Source of the DNA: Callorhinus ursinus
Lineage: Eukaryota; Chordata; Mammalia; Carnivora; Otariidae
Assembly (NCBI RefSeq): GCF_003265705.1
Contig: NW_020313005.1
Coordinates: 15,269,114 to 15,333,113, forward strand
Length of the DNA stretch: 64,000 nucleotides
Direction: 5' to 3'
A program made the position numbers and the translations under genes. Shown here one piece after another: positions 11,655 to 22,879 of this stretch. Position 1 is the first letter of the stretch. Each line of letters begins with the position of its first letter. The notes under the pieces are model-generated. The model was not told the DNA's origin. It did not search any database and saw nothing but the letters and a program-made list of their open reading frames with translations.

Positions 11655-12115
11655 AGAAAGGGTCATGACCCTCACTCCCTGCTCAAATGTCTTCCAAGTA
11701 TCCCCATTGCTCTCAAAGTACAATTTTCCTAGCCTGGCATTTCAAAACCTTCACCATCTGTCAGTTCCCAAAAGAAATTTTAGCCTCATTGCCCCAGCCA
11801 GCCCTCTCTGTCCCCTATGTACCAACCACAGCAGACCACTTGCCCTTCCCCGTAAATAATCCTCGAAATCCCTGTCAGATTTAATTGCCCATTTCACGTG
11901 TGATCCCACAGCAATTTTTACCTCTATGCTTCTTTTATTATTTTTACATTTCACATTTTCATATTTTATATTACTATATTGTATTTTGCCCATTGGATTA
12001 TGGGCTCTCAGAGAGCATTCCTTACACAACGTAGCTCAGAGATATGTATGTATTATATATTCGGCGAATGCTTCTTGAGTGGATGAATAAATACATAAAT
12101 AAGTGAATGAATAAA
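11655..12115 (+). repeat. L2 LINE 3' relic
   Basis: The order 'tccctgctcaaatgtcttcc', 'ttttacatttcacattttcata', 'ttgcccattggattatgggctctcagagagc', then 'gcgaatgcttcttgagtggatgaataaat' fits the L2 3' end on the plus strand. It ends in a short A/T-rich tail. Confidence 0.5.
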
Positions 12116-12424
12116 CCCACACTGCCCGTGTCTGTAAAAAGTGGACTACAATGAATGTGACAGTGTTAATGTGAGAAGGGATTGTGATATACTGAATAAG
12201 AGTGCTTTGCAGTTTGCAAATAATGATTCAAAATGGATGGTCCTGTAGTTGTCATTACAGCCTACCTCCCTCTCTGTGTCCTTTGGCAGCAAGGACGGTG
12301 TGAAGGCACAGCCACAGAGGCCTTAGGAGGAAAGAAGCCATGGGAAACCCAGGTGTTCCGTCTCACTGACGCAGTGGTTTTGGTTTTTCAAAGCTGAATA
12401 ATTGTTATTCCCTGAGGTCACCGT

Positions 12425-12710
12425 CTCTTCGCGGATCTTACCACTCACTGAGGCCTCCTCCATGTCCAGGGACGCCCGGAAAACAGGCTAGAGGGCGGAA
12501 GAAGAGACCCAGGGGGAGGACTTAGCTAGAATGAGGCACGGGCTCCACCCACGACCCTGCTGGGGGAGAGAAGAGGCTTATAGGATGTGACGCGGGCACC
12601 ACGGCCCCCAAGGATAGACTGCCCTTCCCCCGCAGACCCCAGCAGAAGGGCGCTCTATCCCGCCCCCCCCCGGCTTCCCGCCTGCTGGCGTTGTCTTCCA
12701 AAGCCCCTGT
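12425..12710. other. Local GC- and CpG-enriched segment
   Basis: The stretch has clearly more CpG than its surroundings (for example 'gacgcgggc', 'gggcgctctatcccgccc'). It ends immediately before the first copy of the 147-bp direct repeat. It is too short to call a promoter island; it could also be part of an unrecognised LTR. Confidence 0.45.
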
Positions 12711-12712
12711 AG

Positions 12713-12859
12713 CCTATATAAATGGATACTGAAAAAGGAGGGACCACATAAATAAATGGAGCACACAGGACCAGTAGAGCTTGAACTCATCAAAGATGTA
12801 AAGAAAATTCCGTATATGAGGTGAAGGAGTTTCGCTGAAGGCTGGAACGGATGGACCAC
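12713..12859 (+). repeat. 147-bp direct repeat, copy A (unidentified)
   Basis: It begins 'cctatataaatggatactg' and ends 'atggaccac'. It matches 15409-15555 at the same length, in the same orientation, with about seven substitutions and no gaps by direct reading. No A-tail, terminal repeats or familiar family signature is visible. A 22-codon ATG frame (12769-12837) is shared by both copies but is too short to interpret. Confidence 0.9.
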
Positions 12860-14100
12860 CAGGCTAGGAAAACCAGACCCTGCGGTGCCTCTCTTCACAA
12901 TAAAGACAACAGAAGCCTCTCCTTAGATGGGGAATGTTCATCCTCTGCGTCTGGGCTGGGGACACCCGCTCTTACCAGAAACGTCTGGGAACACAGCCGA
13001 ATAGGAGCTAGAGTATAGGGGGAAGTCACCACCCCAGCCCTGAGGAGTCCCTTGTCTATGTGGGGATGTGGACGATGTGGACGTGAGAGGAAACACAACA
13101 CTCACAGAGACAATTAAATAACCATTCAGGGGTCTAGTAGACACTACCAAGCCTTAGTAAAAAGAGTCAGGGTCATGTCGGCTTCATTTACCATGACCCT
13201 CCCCTCTCAGGTTACATCAGATTAAGTTTCACTGATAAACATTTATGAAATCAAATGTGTCTTACAATTAAGATCCAGAGAAACTTGCTAGAGAGCAAGC
13301 AGAGAAGTAAGTCTGAACAAAGGTGTTTTTGCGCATTTGTAGGAAGTATAGAAATAATACAAAGTATCTATCCGACAGAAGTTTCAATTGGTTATTTCCT
13401 TTGGTAGTATCACATAAGTAGAGTTTTCTCTTTTATGTGAATCAGTAATTTTCACCAAAAGTCTCTTCAGAAAGACAACCCCATGACAAGAGCACTGGAA
13501 GGAAAAGTAATCATGCATCCTGGAGACTGCCATTCATTTACCTGTGGTGTAATGACAGGCACCTGAAGCTGCCCAGCTTCCAGCATAGACTGCAGCATCC
13601 TCAAACCTGGGAGGGGATGGACCACAGAACACGTCTTGAGGGACCACTCAGGAGCAGAACGGCATCTGTCAAAAGTGTTAGATTCATTTTTGAGACAGGC
13701 TGTTTCACTTCCAGCAATACATAAGTCAATATAGAAAAAAAAGAAAAAGAAAACTGAGTTCAATCAAATAGCAAAAGCAGAAGAAATCGCAGTATTTTTC
13801 AATATTCTTGAAATTACATTGGCAATCCTAAAGTGCTCCAGGGGTCTACATCAAACATGCCCCAAGGAACGCAGTGGCCATTGTGAGGCTCTGCAGAACT
13901 GTCAACACAGCTCCCATGGTGAAGAATGTTTCCATTCCAAATGCAATGAAGGCAAACCCAAACATTAATCCCAGTCCTTCCTGAAGAAGCACACAGTAGC
14001 TTAGATAAATGCATAGTCAAAAATAATTGGGCAGACATTTAATGTCCATATCATCCTACAATGCAAGCGGATGGCATGTTTTACCCTAAAGAATTTCCTT
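12860..14100. other. Non-genic stretch, nothing recognised
   Basis: A short A-rich tract sits at 13733-13752. No recognisable gene; frames up to 98 codons appear fortuitous. Confidence 0.5.
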
Positions 14101-14600
14101 AGATCCAAGAAAATACAGTATAGCATTTGAGGATTGACTCTGGACCAGGCACTGTGTGAGGCACCAGGACCAGCCATGGTTCTTGACCTCAAGAGGCTCC
14201 CAGGCCTATGAAGAGACAGGTGCATTAAGAGGTCATCTGAGATACTTAGAGGGTCCTTCAGGAGCCAGCTGGGACTGCCATGTAGGTATCCACAGAAGTT
14301 CATGGCTAAGCCAAGCTTGCAAGTCGAGGAGTTGGCCAAGGCAAGGGGATAAGAGGATTATAGGCAGAGGGAACAGGAGATGCAAACATCCAAGGAAGAG
14401 AGAGTGCAGTGCTTTAGGGGAAGTTTTGTTTGTCTGGAAGCCTGGGGAGCGGGGCAGAAGCAAATGACATTGGAACAGTAAGTGGAGTTCAGATCATGAA
14501 GACCCAGAAAGTTGCATGGGACTTTACCCTGCAGGCAGTGGGAAGTCCTTGAAGGATTAGAGTGGAGGGATAATGGGCATAGATTCACAAACTTAACAAG
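14100..14600. repeat. Ancient interspersed repeat, family not assigned
   Basis: Phrases such as 'gagggaacaggagatgcaaa', 'atcatgaagacccagaaa' and 'gcagtgggaagtccttgaaggatt' are typical of an old mammalian dispersed repeat that I cannot assign confidently. No coding potential. Confidence 0.4.
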
Positions 14601-15319
14601 AGCTCAGGGGTCAGTCAGGAGGCTGCTTCTACAGACAGGTGAGAAATGATGGTGGAGCCAGAGTGGTGATACCAGGGCTGGAGAAAAGAGTGTGGGCTGG
14701 GGGGCAGTAAAATCAAGCTCATCACTGGAGCTTGATGGGGTGGGGTGGGGGGGACAGTGGTGATATGTGCCCTCAGGGAACAGGCATTGAGCAGGGCCAT
14801 GCACCAAGATAAAGAGGAATAGGTTTGGGGGGACAGTTTGGGTTTCAACTGGCTATTTGTCTGACCTGTGGTTTGACCTCTTTGCACTGAGCCAGCATTT
14901 GTGCAGGGCCCCGTGCTGGTCCCATGGAGAGAAGATACAGCCCCTCGAGGAGTCCTTAGCCTTGCAGAAAACACAGCCCAAGGACTTGACTTTCTCTTGC
15001 CAAGATGACCTCAGCTGGTGATCTCTGCTGTCTATCTCAACTGTCCTAGGCCATTGCCTAGACCTTCTTCATGCTGGCTTGCTCTTGCCGTGAGCTTCCA
15101 TGTCTTGTTAGTAGGTCCTGAGAGTAGGCAGTTTGAAAGAAAGGAGGTTTCTGCAGCTTCACAATTAATATGCTCAGAATTTTCCCCAAGACTGTCCCTT
15201 CAGTCCTGGACTATAGGTAGCAGTTCTAGAATGGGGACCTCCAGGTTTCCTAGTCCTGGGCAACCAGACTCTCCTCTCCTGCTCTGTTCATCCCAACAGT
15301 TCGAGAGCTCACACCATTT

Positions 15320-15320
<1 letters not shown>
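14601..15320. other. Non-genic stretch
   Basis: A G-rich run ('gatggggtggggtggggggg') lies at 14734-14753. Frames on both strands (up to 136 codons) have no recognisable domain; the longest runs into a CA repeat. Confidence 0.5.

Positions 15321-15350
<30 letters not shown>
15321..15350. repeat. (CA)15 microsatellite
   Basis: Fifteen uninterrupted CA dinucleotides followed by 'ccacag'. Confidence 0.98.
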
Positions 15351-15352
<2 letters not shown>

Positions 15353-15408
15353 ACAGCAAGTACATAATTTCTCCTCTGAAACAACAGATACATTTCCTGT
15401 ATATATAT

Positions 15409-15555
15409 CCTATATAAATGGATACTGAAAAAGGAGGGACCATATAAATAAATGGAGCACACAGGACAAGTAGAGCTTGAACTCATCAAAGATGTAAAGA
15501 AAATTCCTGATATGAGGTGAAGGAGTTATGCTGAAGGCTGGAACTGATGGACCAC
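15409..15555 (+). repeat. 147-bp direct repeat, copy B (unidentified)
   Basis: Second copy of the sequence at 12713-12859, offset 2,696 bp, about 95% identical with no length difference. Flanking sequences on both sides are unrelated between copies, so the duplicated unit is sharply delimited. Confidence 0.9.
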
Positions 15556-18005
15556 TCAGTACCCTTTTTCCTTGCTTCCTATTTTGGAATCTTCAAGGAT
15601 CACAGATTTGTAAGGACCTTATATAACCTAAAGCAACCTCTTTCATTTGCAGGTGGACAACAGAAGCTGATAACCCCCTCCTCTGCCCCCACCCCCTTTG
15701 TCTCCCAGGGGCCAATGCATTTTTCCAACCTATAGACTATATCCATGTTTCTTTCTCCTCCCAGGGCCAAAAGGATGGAAAGGTGTTCTTGGGGGTTCTC
15801 CACTGATTATGTTGAATCAGCCTTACCACCTGTTAACAGGGCCCCCTCCCAGTTCCCCTGCAGGCACGGTGCTGGCCAGAGAGCCACTCTACAGATGGGC
15901 TCTCAAGCTTTTGGATGAACTGCTACAGGGAACGCAGATGACTCAGGCTGCTTGGCTGCCATGGCAGTGACAGCAAGCTCACAGGGGCCAGCCCCGCCAA
16001 TTTGGCTGGATTAAATCCCTGGTTGCCCCTTGGCTGCTCCTTTGGCCTCCTCCCAGCTCATGCCCCCAAACACGTCTGCTAACATGAGGCCTCCTGCCTT
16101 TCTCCCTCTGGCTTAGGTAAGCCCTGTGTTGCTTAGGAGAGTTCTGCAGACCTCCAGTAGAAGCCGTCTTCATTGGAGAAGCCATCAAGGGCAAAGGGCA
16201 TTGCCCCCCAAAGGGAATGGGTGGGTGGAACCTTCCCAAAACAGTTCTTTTCCGGGCCTTCATTAAGGGGATGTGGCAAGGGGTTCATCCTCTCTAAGAT
16301 GCTGTTTGAGCTTCTCCATCAGTAGATGGAAGGATGGAAGAGGCTCCCAAAGTGTAGAAGAGGAACAGTCTCCGCAGTGAGAGAGGCCAAGACGAGGAGG
16401 CAGGGGTGGCAGGGGCACAGGCACCCTACGTGGCCAAATCGGAGCTCATCCCCCAGCAGAAGCCTGAGTTTTCAGAACACAGTCCCTCCCAACAGGGCCT
16501 GAGCTGCAGGGGATATTTCTGTATCAAGATGTCTTTACACAACACAATTTGGAAATGGCCTGGAATGGAAGTAAATGACAGTTTGGTTACACTTTAATCA
16601 CCGCAGGCAGATCAAGATGCTGCTGTGATTACAACAAAGGAATCTATATTTCTTGTCTTGTGGGGATTTGCATCAGAGATACAGTGATCTTTCTGCAAGG
16701 CACCCAATTTATTCATAAAGCCATAGCAAGGCATTGCAACTCTGAGTCATTCAAGTGTGTCTTCCTCCTGCCTCCGGAGCCAGGAGCTGGGGAGTGGAGC
16801 CCTGTCCACTCGGCAGGCTTCTCTGGGTCAGGCACTAGTCTAGAGGATTTGGAAGGAGCTGTGAACCCAGCCCCCAGTAGTGGGGTGTGGGGCGGAGCAG
16901 AATCACTTTAGAGCCAGTCTGCCACAAGCACAGAGGGACTGGGTTGTCTGTCACTGCTAAATACAGAAGAGGAACAAGTAAGCCCCTGAGTGAGAGCCCA
17001 GAGCGCTGACGGGAAAGACAAAGGCCCTTACAGGTTTTTCCAGGGCTCGGGTAAAGGGAAGCTTCAAAGGTTCTTTAATTTTCCTCGCCTGTGCCCACGG
17101 GTGACTCGTGACTGAAAACGCCTGTCATTGAACAGACATTCATAAAACGCCTACAACACGCCTGGCTATGGACCAGAAAAGGGTGGGAGGGTGGGGAATG
17201 CAGTTACAAAGGTGGCAAATGCCACCCAGCAGGGGATACCAGGACAGCTATTCCATGCAGGAGCTCAGAGATCCGGGGGCTGCGGCATGGGGCCCCTGAA
17301 CCAACCAGTGCTACCGCGGGTTCCAGCCCTGGAGCAAGGCACTTAGGAAACAGCTGGGAGAACGGGTATCCCCACCTTCGGCACAGCCTGACAGCTCAGG
17401 GTGGGATGACAGGTGGCTAATAAGGGGGTACTCAACCACCAAGCAGCCTAAACCCCACTTATAACGTATCTACACCTCGAGGCCCAGTGGTGGCGGAGTC
17501 CACTCAGACCCACTCATGAGAGCCAATTGTGCTCATTTCTTCCAACTCCAAGATGAGTGACCACACTGGAAGCTCACAATCAGCCATGGCAAGAGTATTT
17601 ACTCTACTGAAACCAGCACACACTAAGGCTTTTTTTTTTCCCCCTGCCAGGTGAGAAACACTTATCGGCACACGACCACACCTCCAAGTCTGAATGGCTA
17701 GAATAAAGTGAATTCTGGTTGTCTCTAACCTATTCTTAAACTGATTCTGACATTTCATGTCCTTAGGCCAGCAAAGTGCTCTGTTAAGTCAGAAGTGATC
17801 TAAAGATATGTCCACCCACCCCCACCCTCAAGGCATGAAGGGAAGGTGCCATCTCTCCCAAGGATGCAGCTTCCTGCCCATGTTGGGGGAACCAAGAATA
17901 AATGTGAGTGATCACGAAAGTGAACTTTCTTTCTCTCTCTCTCTCCTTTTCTCTCTCTCACACACAGACCACATATTTATTGAATACTTTACCTGATTAC
18001 ATTAT
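15556..18005. other. Non-genic stretch, mostly unique-looking
   Basis: No convincing exon or repeat. A CT/CA low-complexity run lies at about 17930-17967. Positions 16510-16650 look unique and carry several transcription-factor-like motifs (see findings). Confidence 0.5.
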
Positions 18006-18007
18006 TC

Positions 18008-18135
18008 CTTCTTTTTAGAATTTAAGAAATAAATACTTGTTTTATGCCCATTGTTGTACAGATAAGGAAACTGAATCTCAGAGACCCCTAAGTGCACAGG
18101 TCTAGTTCCATAGCTAAAGCCAGGATCACCCAACA
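18008..18135 (-). repeat. MIR SINE relic
   Basis: 'tgcccattgttgtacagataaggaaactgaatctcagagacc', in pieces, then 'ccatagctaaagccaggatc', is the reversed MIR core. Confidence 0.65.
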
Positions 18136-19553
18136 CTGTGGAGATGGGTTCTAACCTCAGGGGCACCCTGGGAACCACTGCAGGGACCTCAGCATACCCC
18201 CAAACAGGACTATGGCAGAACACAGAACACTTCTTTTGGGGGCCACTGACACCAAGTTGTTGAATGACAATGAGTCTCCCAGATCTGGACCCTCAGGGTC
18301 CTGGCCCCACAAGCACACTTCCCTTGGTCTCTGGTGTGGGAAAGGCCACCCATAAGGTGGCAACAGGACAAGAATCAAACTTCACCAGGTGGAGCCGGGT
18401 GGCAGGGGTAGCTGCCTCCTCGGTGGGGCCAGAGACAGTGGGGTCAGCCAGACGGGAAGCCTCTCAATTGGCCAAGCAGCTGCCTACTGTAATGAGGACC
18501 CTGGCATCCTCCCTTAGCCAGCTAAGACGTTGGTGAGAGCTGCCTGAGCCCAAAAAGCAGCAACACCCCTGAACTGGGTAGGGGAGCAGAAGAAAGCACA
18601 GTAGGTTGGGAGTTCGGAGGCTACATCTACATCCCCAGGAAGCTTCTGAATGAAGAAAGGATTGAACTGAATATCCCTGAGTCCCCTCGTAACTCACATT
18701 TTGTTGCTCAGACTTCCTGTATCCCTATCATCAGGCTCAGGAGACAAGGCCCAGGGGAAAGAATCCTTTGCTGCCTTAGGCACCGGCAGCTTTCCTCCTC
18801 TCCCTCCTTGGACTCCTGCCCATGGACAGGTACAGGTCCCACCCCCTCAATGTGATTCAGCCATCTGAAGCCATTTGGCAGAATTACTGGCTAAAGAGTG
18901 CTAACCAGGCATCGGAAGCTGAACACTAAGACATCCAGGGTGACACAAGACAACAGGCTGTCTGATCTGTTGTTTAGCAATAGATTGTAATTCTAAGCAC
19001 GATGTTCGTTATTCCACTGTGTGGATTCTAATTAACTGTCAGAAATGCATTGTTGAGGGGATGATGGATTATGCTAGGGAAACTATTAATACAGCTCATT
19101 CACTTCTGCCCATGTGCAGCCTGAGCCCAGAACAATTGACTCTGGAGACCCTGAGCTGCAGCGAGATGGCCATTCCATGCCTGATGGTGACAAGGATATC
19201 AGCACCACCACACCTGCATAGGCAGAAGTCACCGCCTCCAGGACTTTTAGGGTCTGCCGATGTGAGGGTAGCACCACATGATGGTCCACTGAGTTATAAA
19301 GGATGCCTGAAGCAAAGGGCACAGTCACTGAAATAGAAATTATTTGGGATGGATATAAGGGTCTGTACATGGTGGTGAGGAGGTGTGGGGTTTACAACGG
19401 GAGTCACCAAGTAAAGTAAACCTGCCACGCAACAAGCTGGTGCAAAAATAGTCTGCATCAAGAAAAGTTTTCTCTACATATAACTCCAAAAGTCTACCCC
19501 CCTCTTCTGTTCCACATTAGTCATACTGTTCAAATCTATCCAATACATGTTAA
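18136..19553. other. Non-genic stretch, nothing recognised
   Basis: Short frames on both strands only. No repeat or RNA gene identified by eye. Confidence 0.5.
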
Positions 19554-19558
19554 AAGAT

Positions 19559-19938
19559 TGTATTAGTCTGGGTTCTCCAGAGAAAGAGAACCAATAGGGA
19601 AGAAACAGAGATTACTTTTAAGGAATTGGCTCATGTGATTTTAGGGGCCAGCAAGTCCAAAATCAATAGAACAAGCCAGCATGTTGGAAATTCAGGGAAG
19701 AGTTGATGCTATAGTTTGGAAGCAAAATTACTTCTTCCTCGGGAAAACTCAGTGTTGGGGACTCAAAGCCTTTGACTGATTGGATCAGCCCCTCCTGCTC
19801 CCACATTATGGAAAATAATCGATTGTAAATGTTTAGTAAATCTACAAAATACTTTCACAGCAACATCTAGACTAACATTTGACTAAACAACTGGACACCA
19901 CAGCCTAACCAAGTTGACACAAAAAATTACCCATCACA
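19559..19938 (+). mobile_element. Solo LTR-like element (ERVL/MaLR-type)
   Basis: A 380-bp unit with TG...CA ends: it starts 'tgtattagtctgggttctcc' and ends 'ttacccatcaca'. It is bordered by 'aagat' and 'aagaa' as an imperfect 5-bp target duplication. Internal phrases ('aaggaattggctcatgtgat', 'gactgattggatcagccc', 'ccaagttgacac') belong to a common mammalian LTR-like repeat. No internal retroviral genes are present. The subfamily is not fixed. Confidence 0.65.
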
Positions 19939-20086
19939 AAGAAACATTGTCAATCAAACTAGCTCATCCAAAGAAGAGGAAATACAACTTACGTGACCAT
20001 GTCATATGAGAATTATTTATTTGTGGTCGACCTAAACACTATATTTCACTGAATGTAACACCTTAACAATTGTATTTTTTTAATTA

Positions 20087-20101
20087 TATGTACTATTTCT
20101 T
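20087..20101. repeat. Target-site duplication, left copy
   Basis: tatgtactatttctt, identical to 20144-20158, bracketing a 42-bp L1 stub. Confidence 0.85.
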
Positions 20102-20143
20102 TTTTATTTTATTATGTTATGTTAGTCACCATATAATACATTT
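20102..20143 (-). mobile_element. Ultra-short (42-bp) LINE-1 3' end insertion
   Basis: Reversed, this is 'atgtattatatggtgactaa' then 'cataacataataaaataaaa', the carnivore L1 3' terminus with tail. Perfect 15-bp duplications flank it. It is an extreme 5' truncation during target-primed reverse transcription. Confidence 0.85.
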
Positions 20144-20158
20144 TATGTACTATTTCTT
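20144..20158. repeat. Target-site duplication, right copy
   Basis: tatgtactatttctt, identical to 20087-20101. Confidence 0.85.
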
Positions 20159-20159
20159 A

Positions 20160-20890
20160 AGAAAGAAGGGACTGCCAATTAAATCTGGACACAATGCATT
20201 CTTATGACATAATTTTTGTTTTATATTTGTTCAAAGAGCTTGTTAGGCTTATTTTGGCTATGTCTTTTATTATATGTTACTCTTTTACATATGTAGAAAG
20301 AAAAATAGCAGATAAATTGAGTAAAATATTCTTAAAACTGCTTCCCATTCAGAATCTAACTCTCCTGAATCACTTTTGATTCAGAGCTGGTGATGTTCAG
20401 GATTTTCCCCATGAGACCATCTGTGCCATCACAAGATTGGCTGGTGCAACATTTTTAAAGGAAACTATATAAGAACTAAAAAAAGATGTGGGAGCTCTTA
20501 AACAGGTTTTGCAATTATGTAGACTAACCAACTTTGACTCTTGCTTTGGAAAAGTTGCTAACACAAGCCTGATTCACCTTGCCCAACAATTTGGTCCCTG
20601 TGGGTTAGAAAACCATCCATATTGTCCCCTGGGTGGTTTTCTAGGCCACTGACACCAGTCTGCAAGTTTGAAGGCTGAAGCTTTAAACCTTTGTACACGT
20701 GCCAGCAACGAGTACAGTGTCATAACTCACCTAGCTGAAGCCACCGTGAGAAGCTGTGATGCATTCCTACAGCAGAGGTGCTGAAATCTGGGGGCAAATG
20801 TACCTTTCATATCAATAACACATTCAAATTAAGTAATTGCAGGGCTCTTGTGATGTGGCAGTCACTGGCCCACGCGAGCCCACACCTTGC
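20160..20890. other. Non-genic stretch, nothing recognised
   Basis: AT-rich at the left, with a 61-codon chance frame. No repeat signature recognised. Confidence 0.5.
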
Positions 20891-20894
20891 TCCT

Positions 20895-21042
20895 CGTAGT
20901 CCACACAGCAACCATGTCAAGGTGGCACTGTCACCATCCCTATCTTACAGATGACAGAACCAAGGATCAGAGAAATTAAGCAACTTGCCCCAGTTTACAG
21001 TACATCAGTGAAGAAAGCGGGCAATAGCCCAGGTCTGTCTGA
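20895..21042 (-). repeat. MIR SINE relic
   Basis: 'caccatccctatcttacagatgacagaacc', in pieces, 'gagaaattaagcaacttgcccca' and 'agtttacagtacatcagtg' match the reversed MIR. Confidence 0.7.
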
Positions 21043-22318
21043 CAAGAGGAACAGTGTTTGCTCTCACCAAGCCTCTCAGAGGAGATGGTAGTGGTCTACC
21101 AGCACTTCGAGGGCTCTCCTGTGTAGAGTTCAGAGGATCCCACTAAATTGTTGGGGGAAACAATCAGAGCTCAAGAACAGTGAGACCTTATAAGGGAAGG
21201 GCTGAGTTTGAGGCCATGGACACCCCCAGCACTACACTGGCATTTCTGCTTGTGGCATCTGGGCCAGGCCTGCACATTATTGCTCCCCCAGAGTTGTTAT
21301 AGGGTTAAATGAGGCGCATAGGAAAGAATACCATGTGAACACCAGCCTGAAACAAGTTAACATCGAATGTACAGAATTCTGGGGACTGCTCTCTGATTTT
21401 CCCTCTCTGAGCCCTTTGATGAAGATATTAGCCCCCACTTCAAATAAGAGAGTACTTCAGGTCAGTAGAGAAAGGAAATCAGCGTTCAAATAACCAAAGG
21501 ATCATTAATGTTTTATTCCCCTGGATAAACACTGTGAAATCCTTATTGATCATAAATATGTTACTGGACAAATGTATCTTTCAAAACATGGCCTCTTGGA
21601 ACTTTGCTCTCTGATGATACAGAGCTTATCTTCCTCTCACCTGCTGGATATCAGAAGGTCATCTCTCTCCAATCTGAATGACCCCAAGGGAATTCGTAGA
21701 GGAGTCTCAAATTAAACTTTTATATGAACAAAAGCCTGTAATGACTATGTGTGTGTAATGGTCCCCAGCATCACACTGGTGAGCATGTCTCTTGTCCCTT
21801 CCCCTTCTTCAAACACAGTTCTCACAAAATCCCCAGTATGGTTTTCCCCTGGCCATTTTCTCAAAATCAGGTAAAGTCTACAGCCCAGATAGCTATGTAA
21901 AATAATTTCTAGAGGGCTTGTTTACTCAGGACCTAAGGAAGACAGCAAAAGCATTTACTGAGAATGCTCAAGCCCACACTCTATAATGAGAAATAGGTAG
22001 GAGTCGATTCTATAGGGTTACATACAGCAGCTATAAAGACACACTGTGGTTTTGGTGTTGGCCTCCAGCTCTTCCTCAATGTAAAATACGTTTTTATATT
22101 TATCAGAAGCTCTCATATGGTCCTGTGTTTGGCAGCATAGTCTCTAATCCAGTACGGACCTCTTCTGAGAGTGCTGCACAGTCTGCACTTTGCTGGGATG
22201 GCCCCTCCTTTCCTCTTTCTCCACCAATGCACAGACCAAAAGCACACCTGTCAGTGCCACAGCTTTACAGCTGATATCTATCAAGGGCTTGGCCCACCTC
22301 CCTCTCCTCTGCAAATGT
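21043..22318. other. Non-genic stretch, nothing recognised
   Basis: No recognised repeat, exon or RNA gene. Confidence 0.5.
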
Positions 22319-22379
22319 CACAGCATTTGTCTTTCCACACAGAGCATTTGTGTGGAAAGACACAAAAATTTGTGCTGTG
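22319..22379. repeat. Inverted repeat (hairpin-forming)
   Basis: tgtctttccacac (22328-22340) and gtgtggaaagaca (22350-22362) are perfect reverse complements around a 9-nt loop. An outer pair cacagca (22319-22325) and tgctgtg (22373-22379) extends the stem after an asymmetric bulge. Confidence 0.9.
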
Positions 22380-22479
22380 GTCTCATCCCATCTGGGTTTC
22401 TGCTGGCCCTTAGCAAGAGTCACCCCATCCACCACCACCTCACCACCACTTCTCCCCCTCCTGCCTATTCCTAGATGAT

Positions 22480-22632
22480 CCAAAGTAAGAGACAGAAGAT
22501 CTGGATTTGACGACTGGAAAGGGGATCTTGGGCAGGTCACTTTAGTTTCCCAGAGGTTCAACTCCCTCATCTGTAAAGTCAGGATAATTAGATGTGCCCT
22601 TTGCCTTATCCCCATGATGGTTTGGAGAAGTA
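22480..22632 (+). repeat. MIR SINE relic
   Basis: 'agaagatctggatttgacg', 'cttgggcaggtcactttagtttcccag' and 'ctccctcatctgtaaagtcagg', followed by 'ataattag', preserve MIR order on the plus strand. Confidence 0.7.
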
Positions 22633-22640
22633 AAGAATAT

Positions 22641-22870
22641 TGTGTGTATATATATATAGATATATATGTATATATATCTATATATATATACACTTTAGAG
22701 AGAGTGCATGAGCAGCGGGGAGTGGCAGAGGGAGAGGGAGACAGAGAATCTTAAGCAGGCTCCATGCTCAGTGCAGAGCCCAATGCATGGCTTGCTCTCA
22801 TGACCCTGAGATCATGACCTAAGCCAAAATCAAGTCAGATGCTTAACCAACTGAGCCACCCAGGTGCCTC
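22641..22870 (-). mobile_element. CAN-SINE (SINEC), antisense
   Basis: The right end 'ctgagccacccaggtgcctc' is the complement of the SINE head. 'ctcatgaccctgagatcatg' and 'ggagagggagacagagaatc' complement the body. The tail has become a TA/GATA microsatellite (22642-22692). The 8-bp duplication aagaatat flanks it (22633-22640 and 22871-22878). Confidence 0.9.
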
Positions 22871-22879
22871 AAGAATATC

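Noticed and set aside
13733..13752. A-rich tract as the tail of a processed pseudogene
   Set aside because: No upstream sequence recognisable as a retrocopied gene and no target duplication found by eye.
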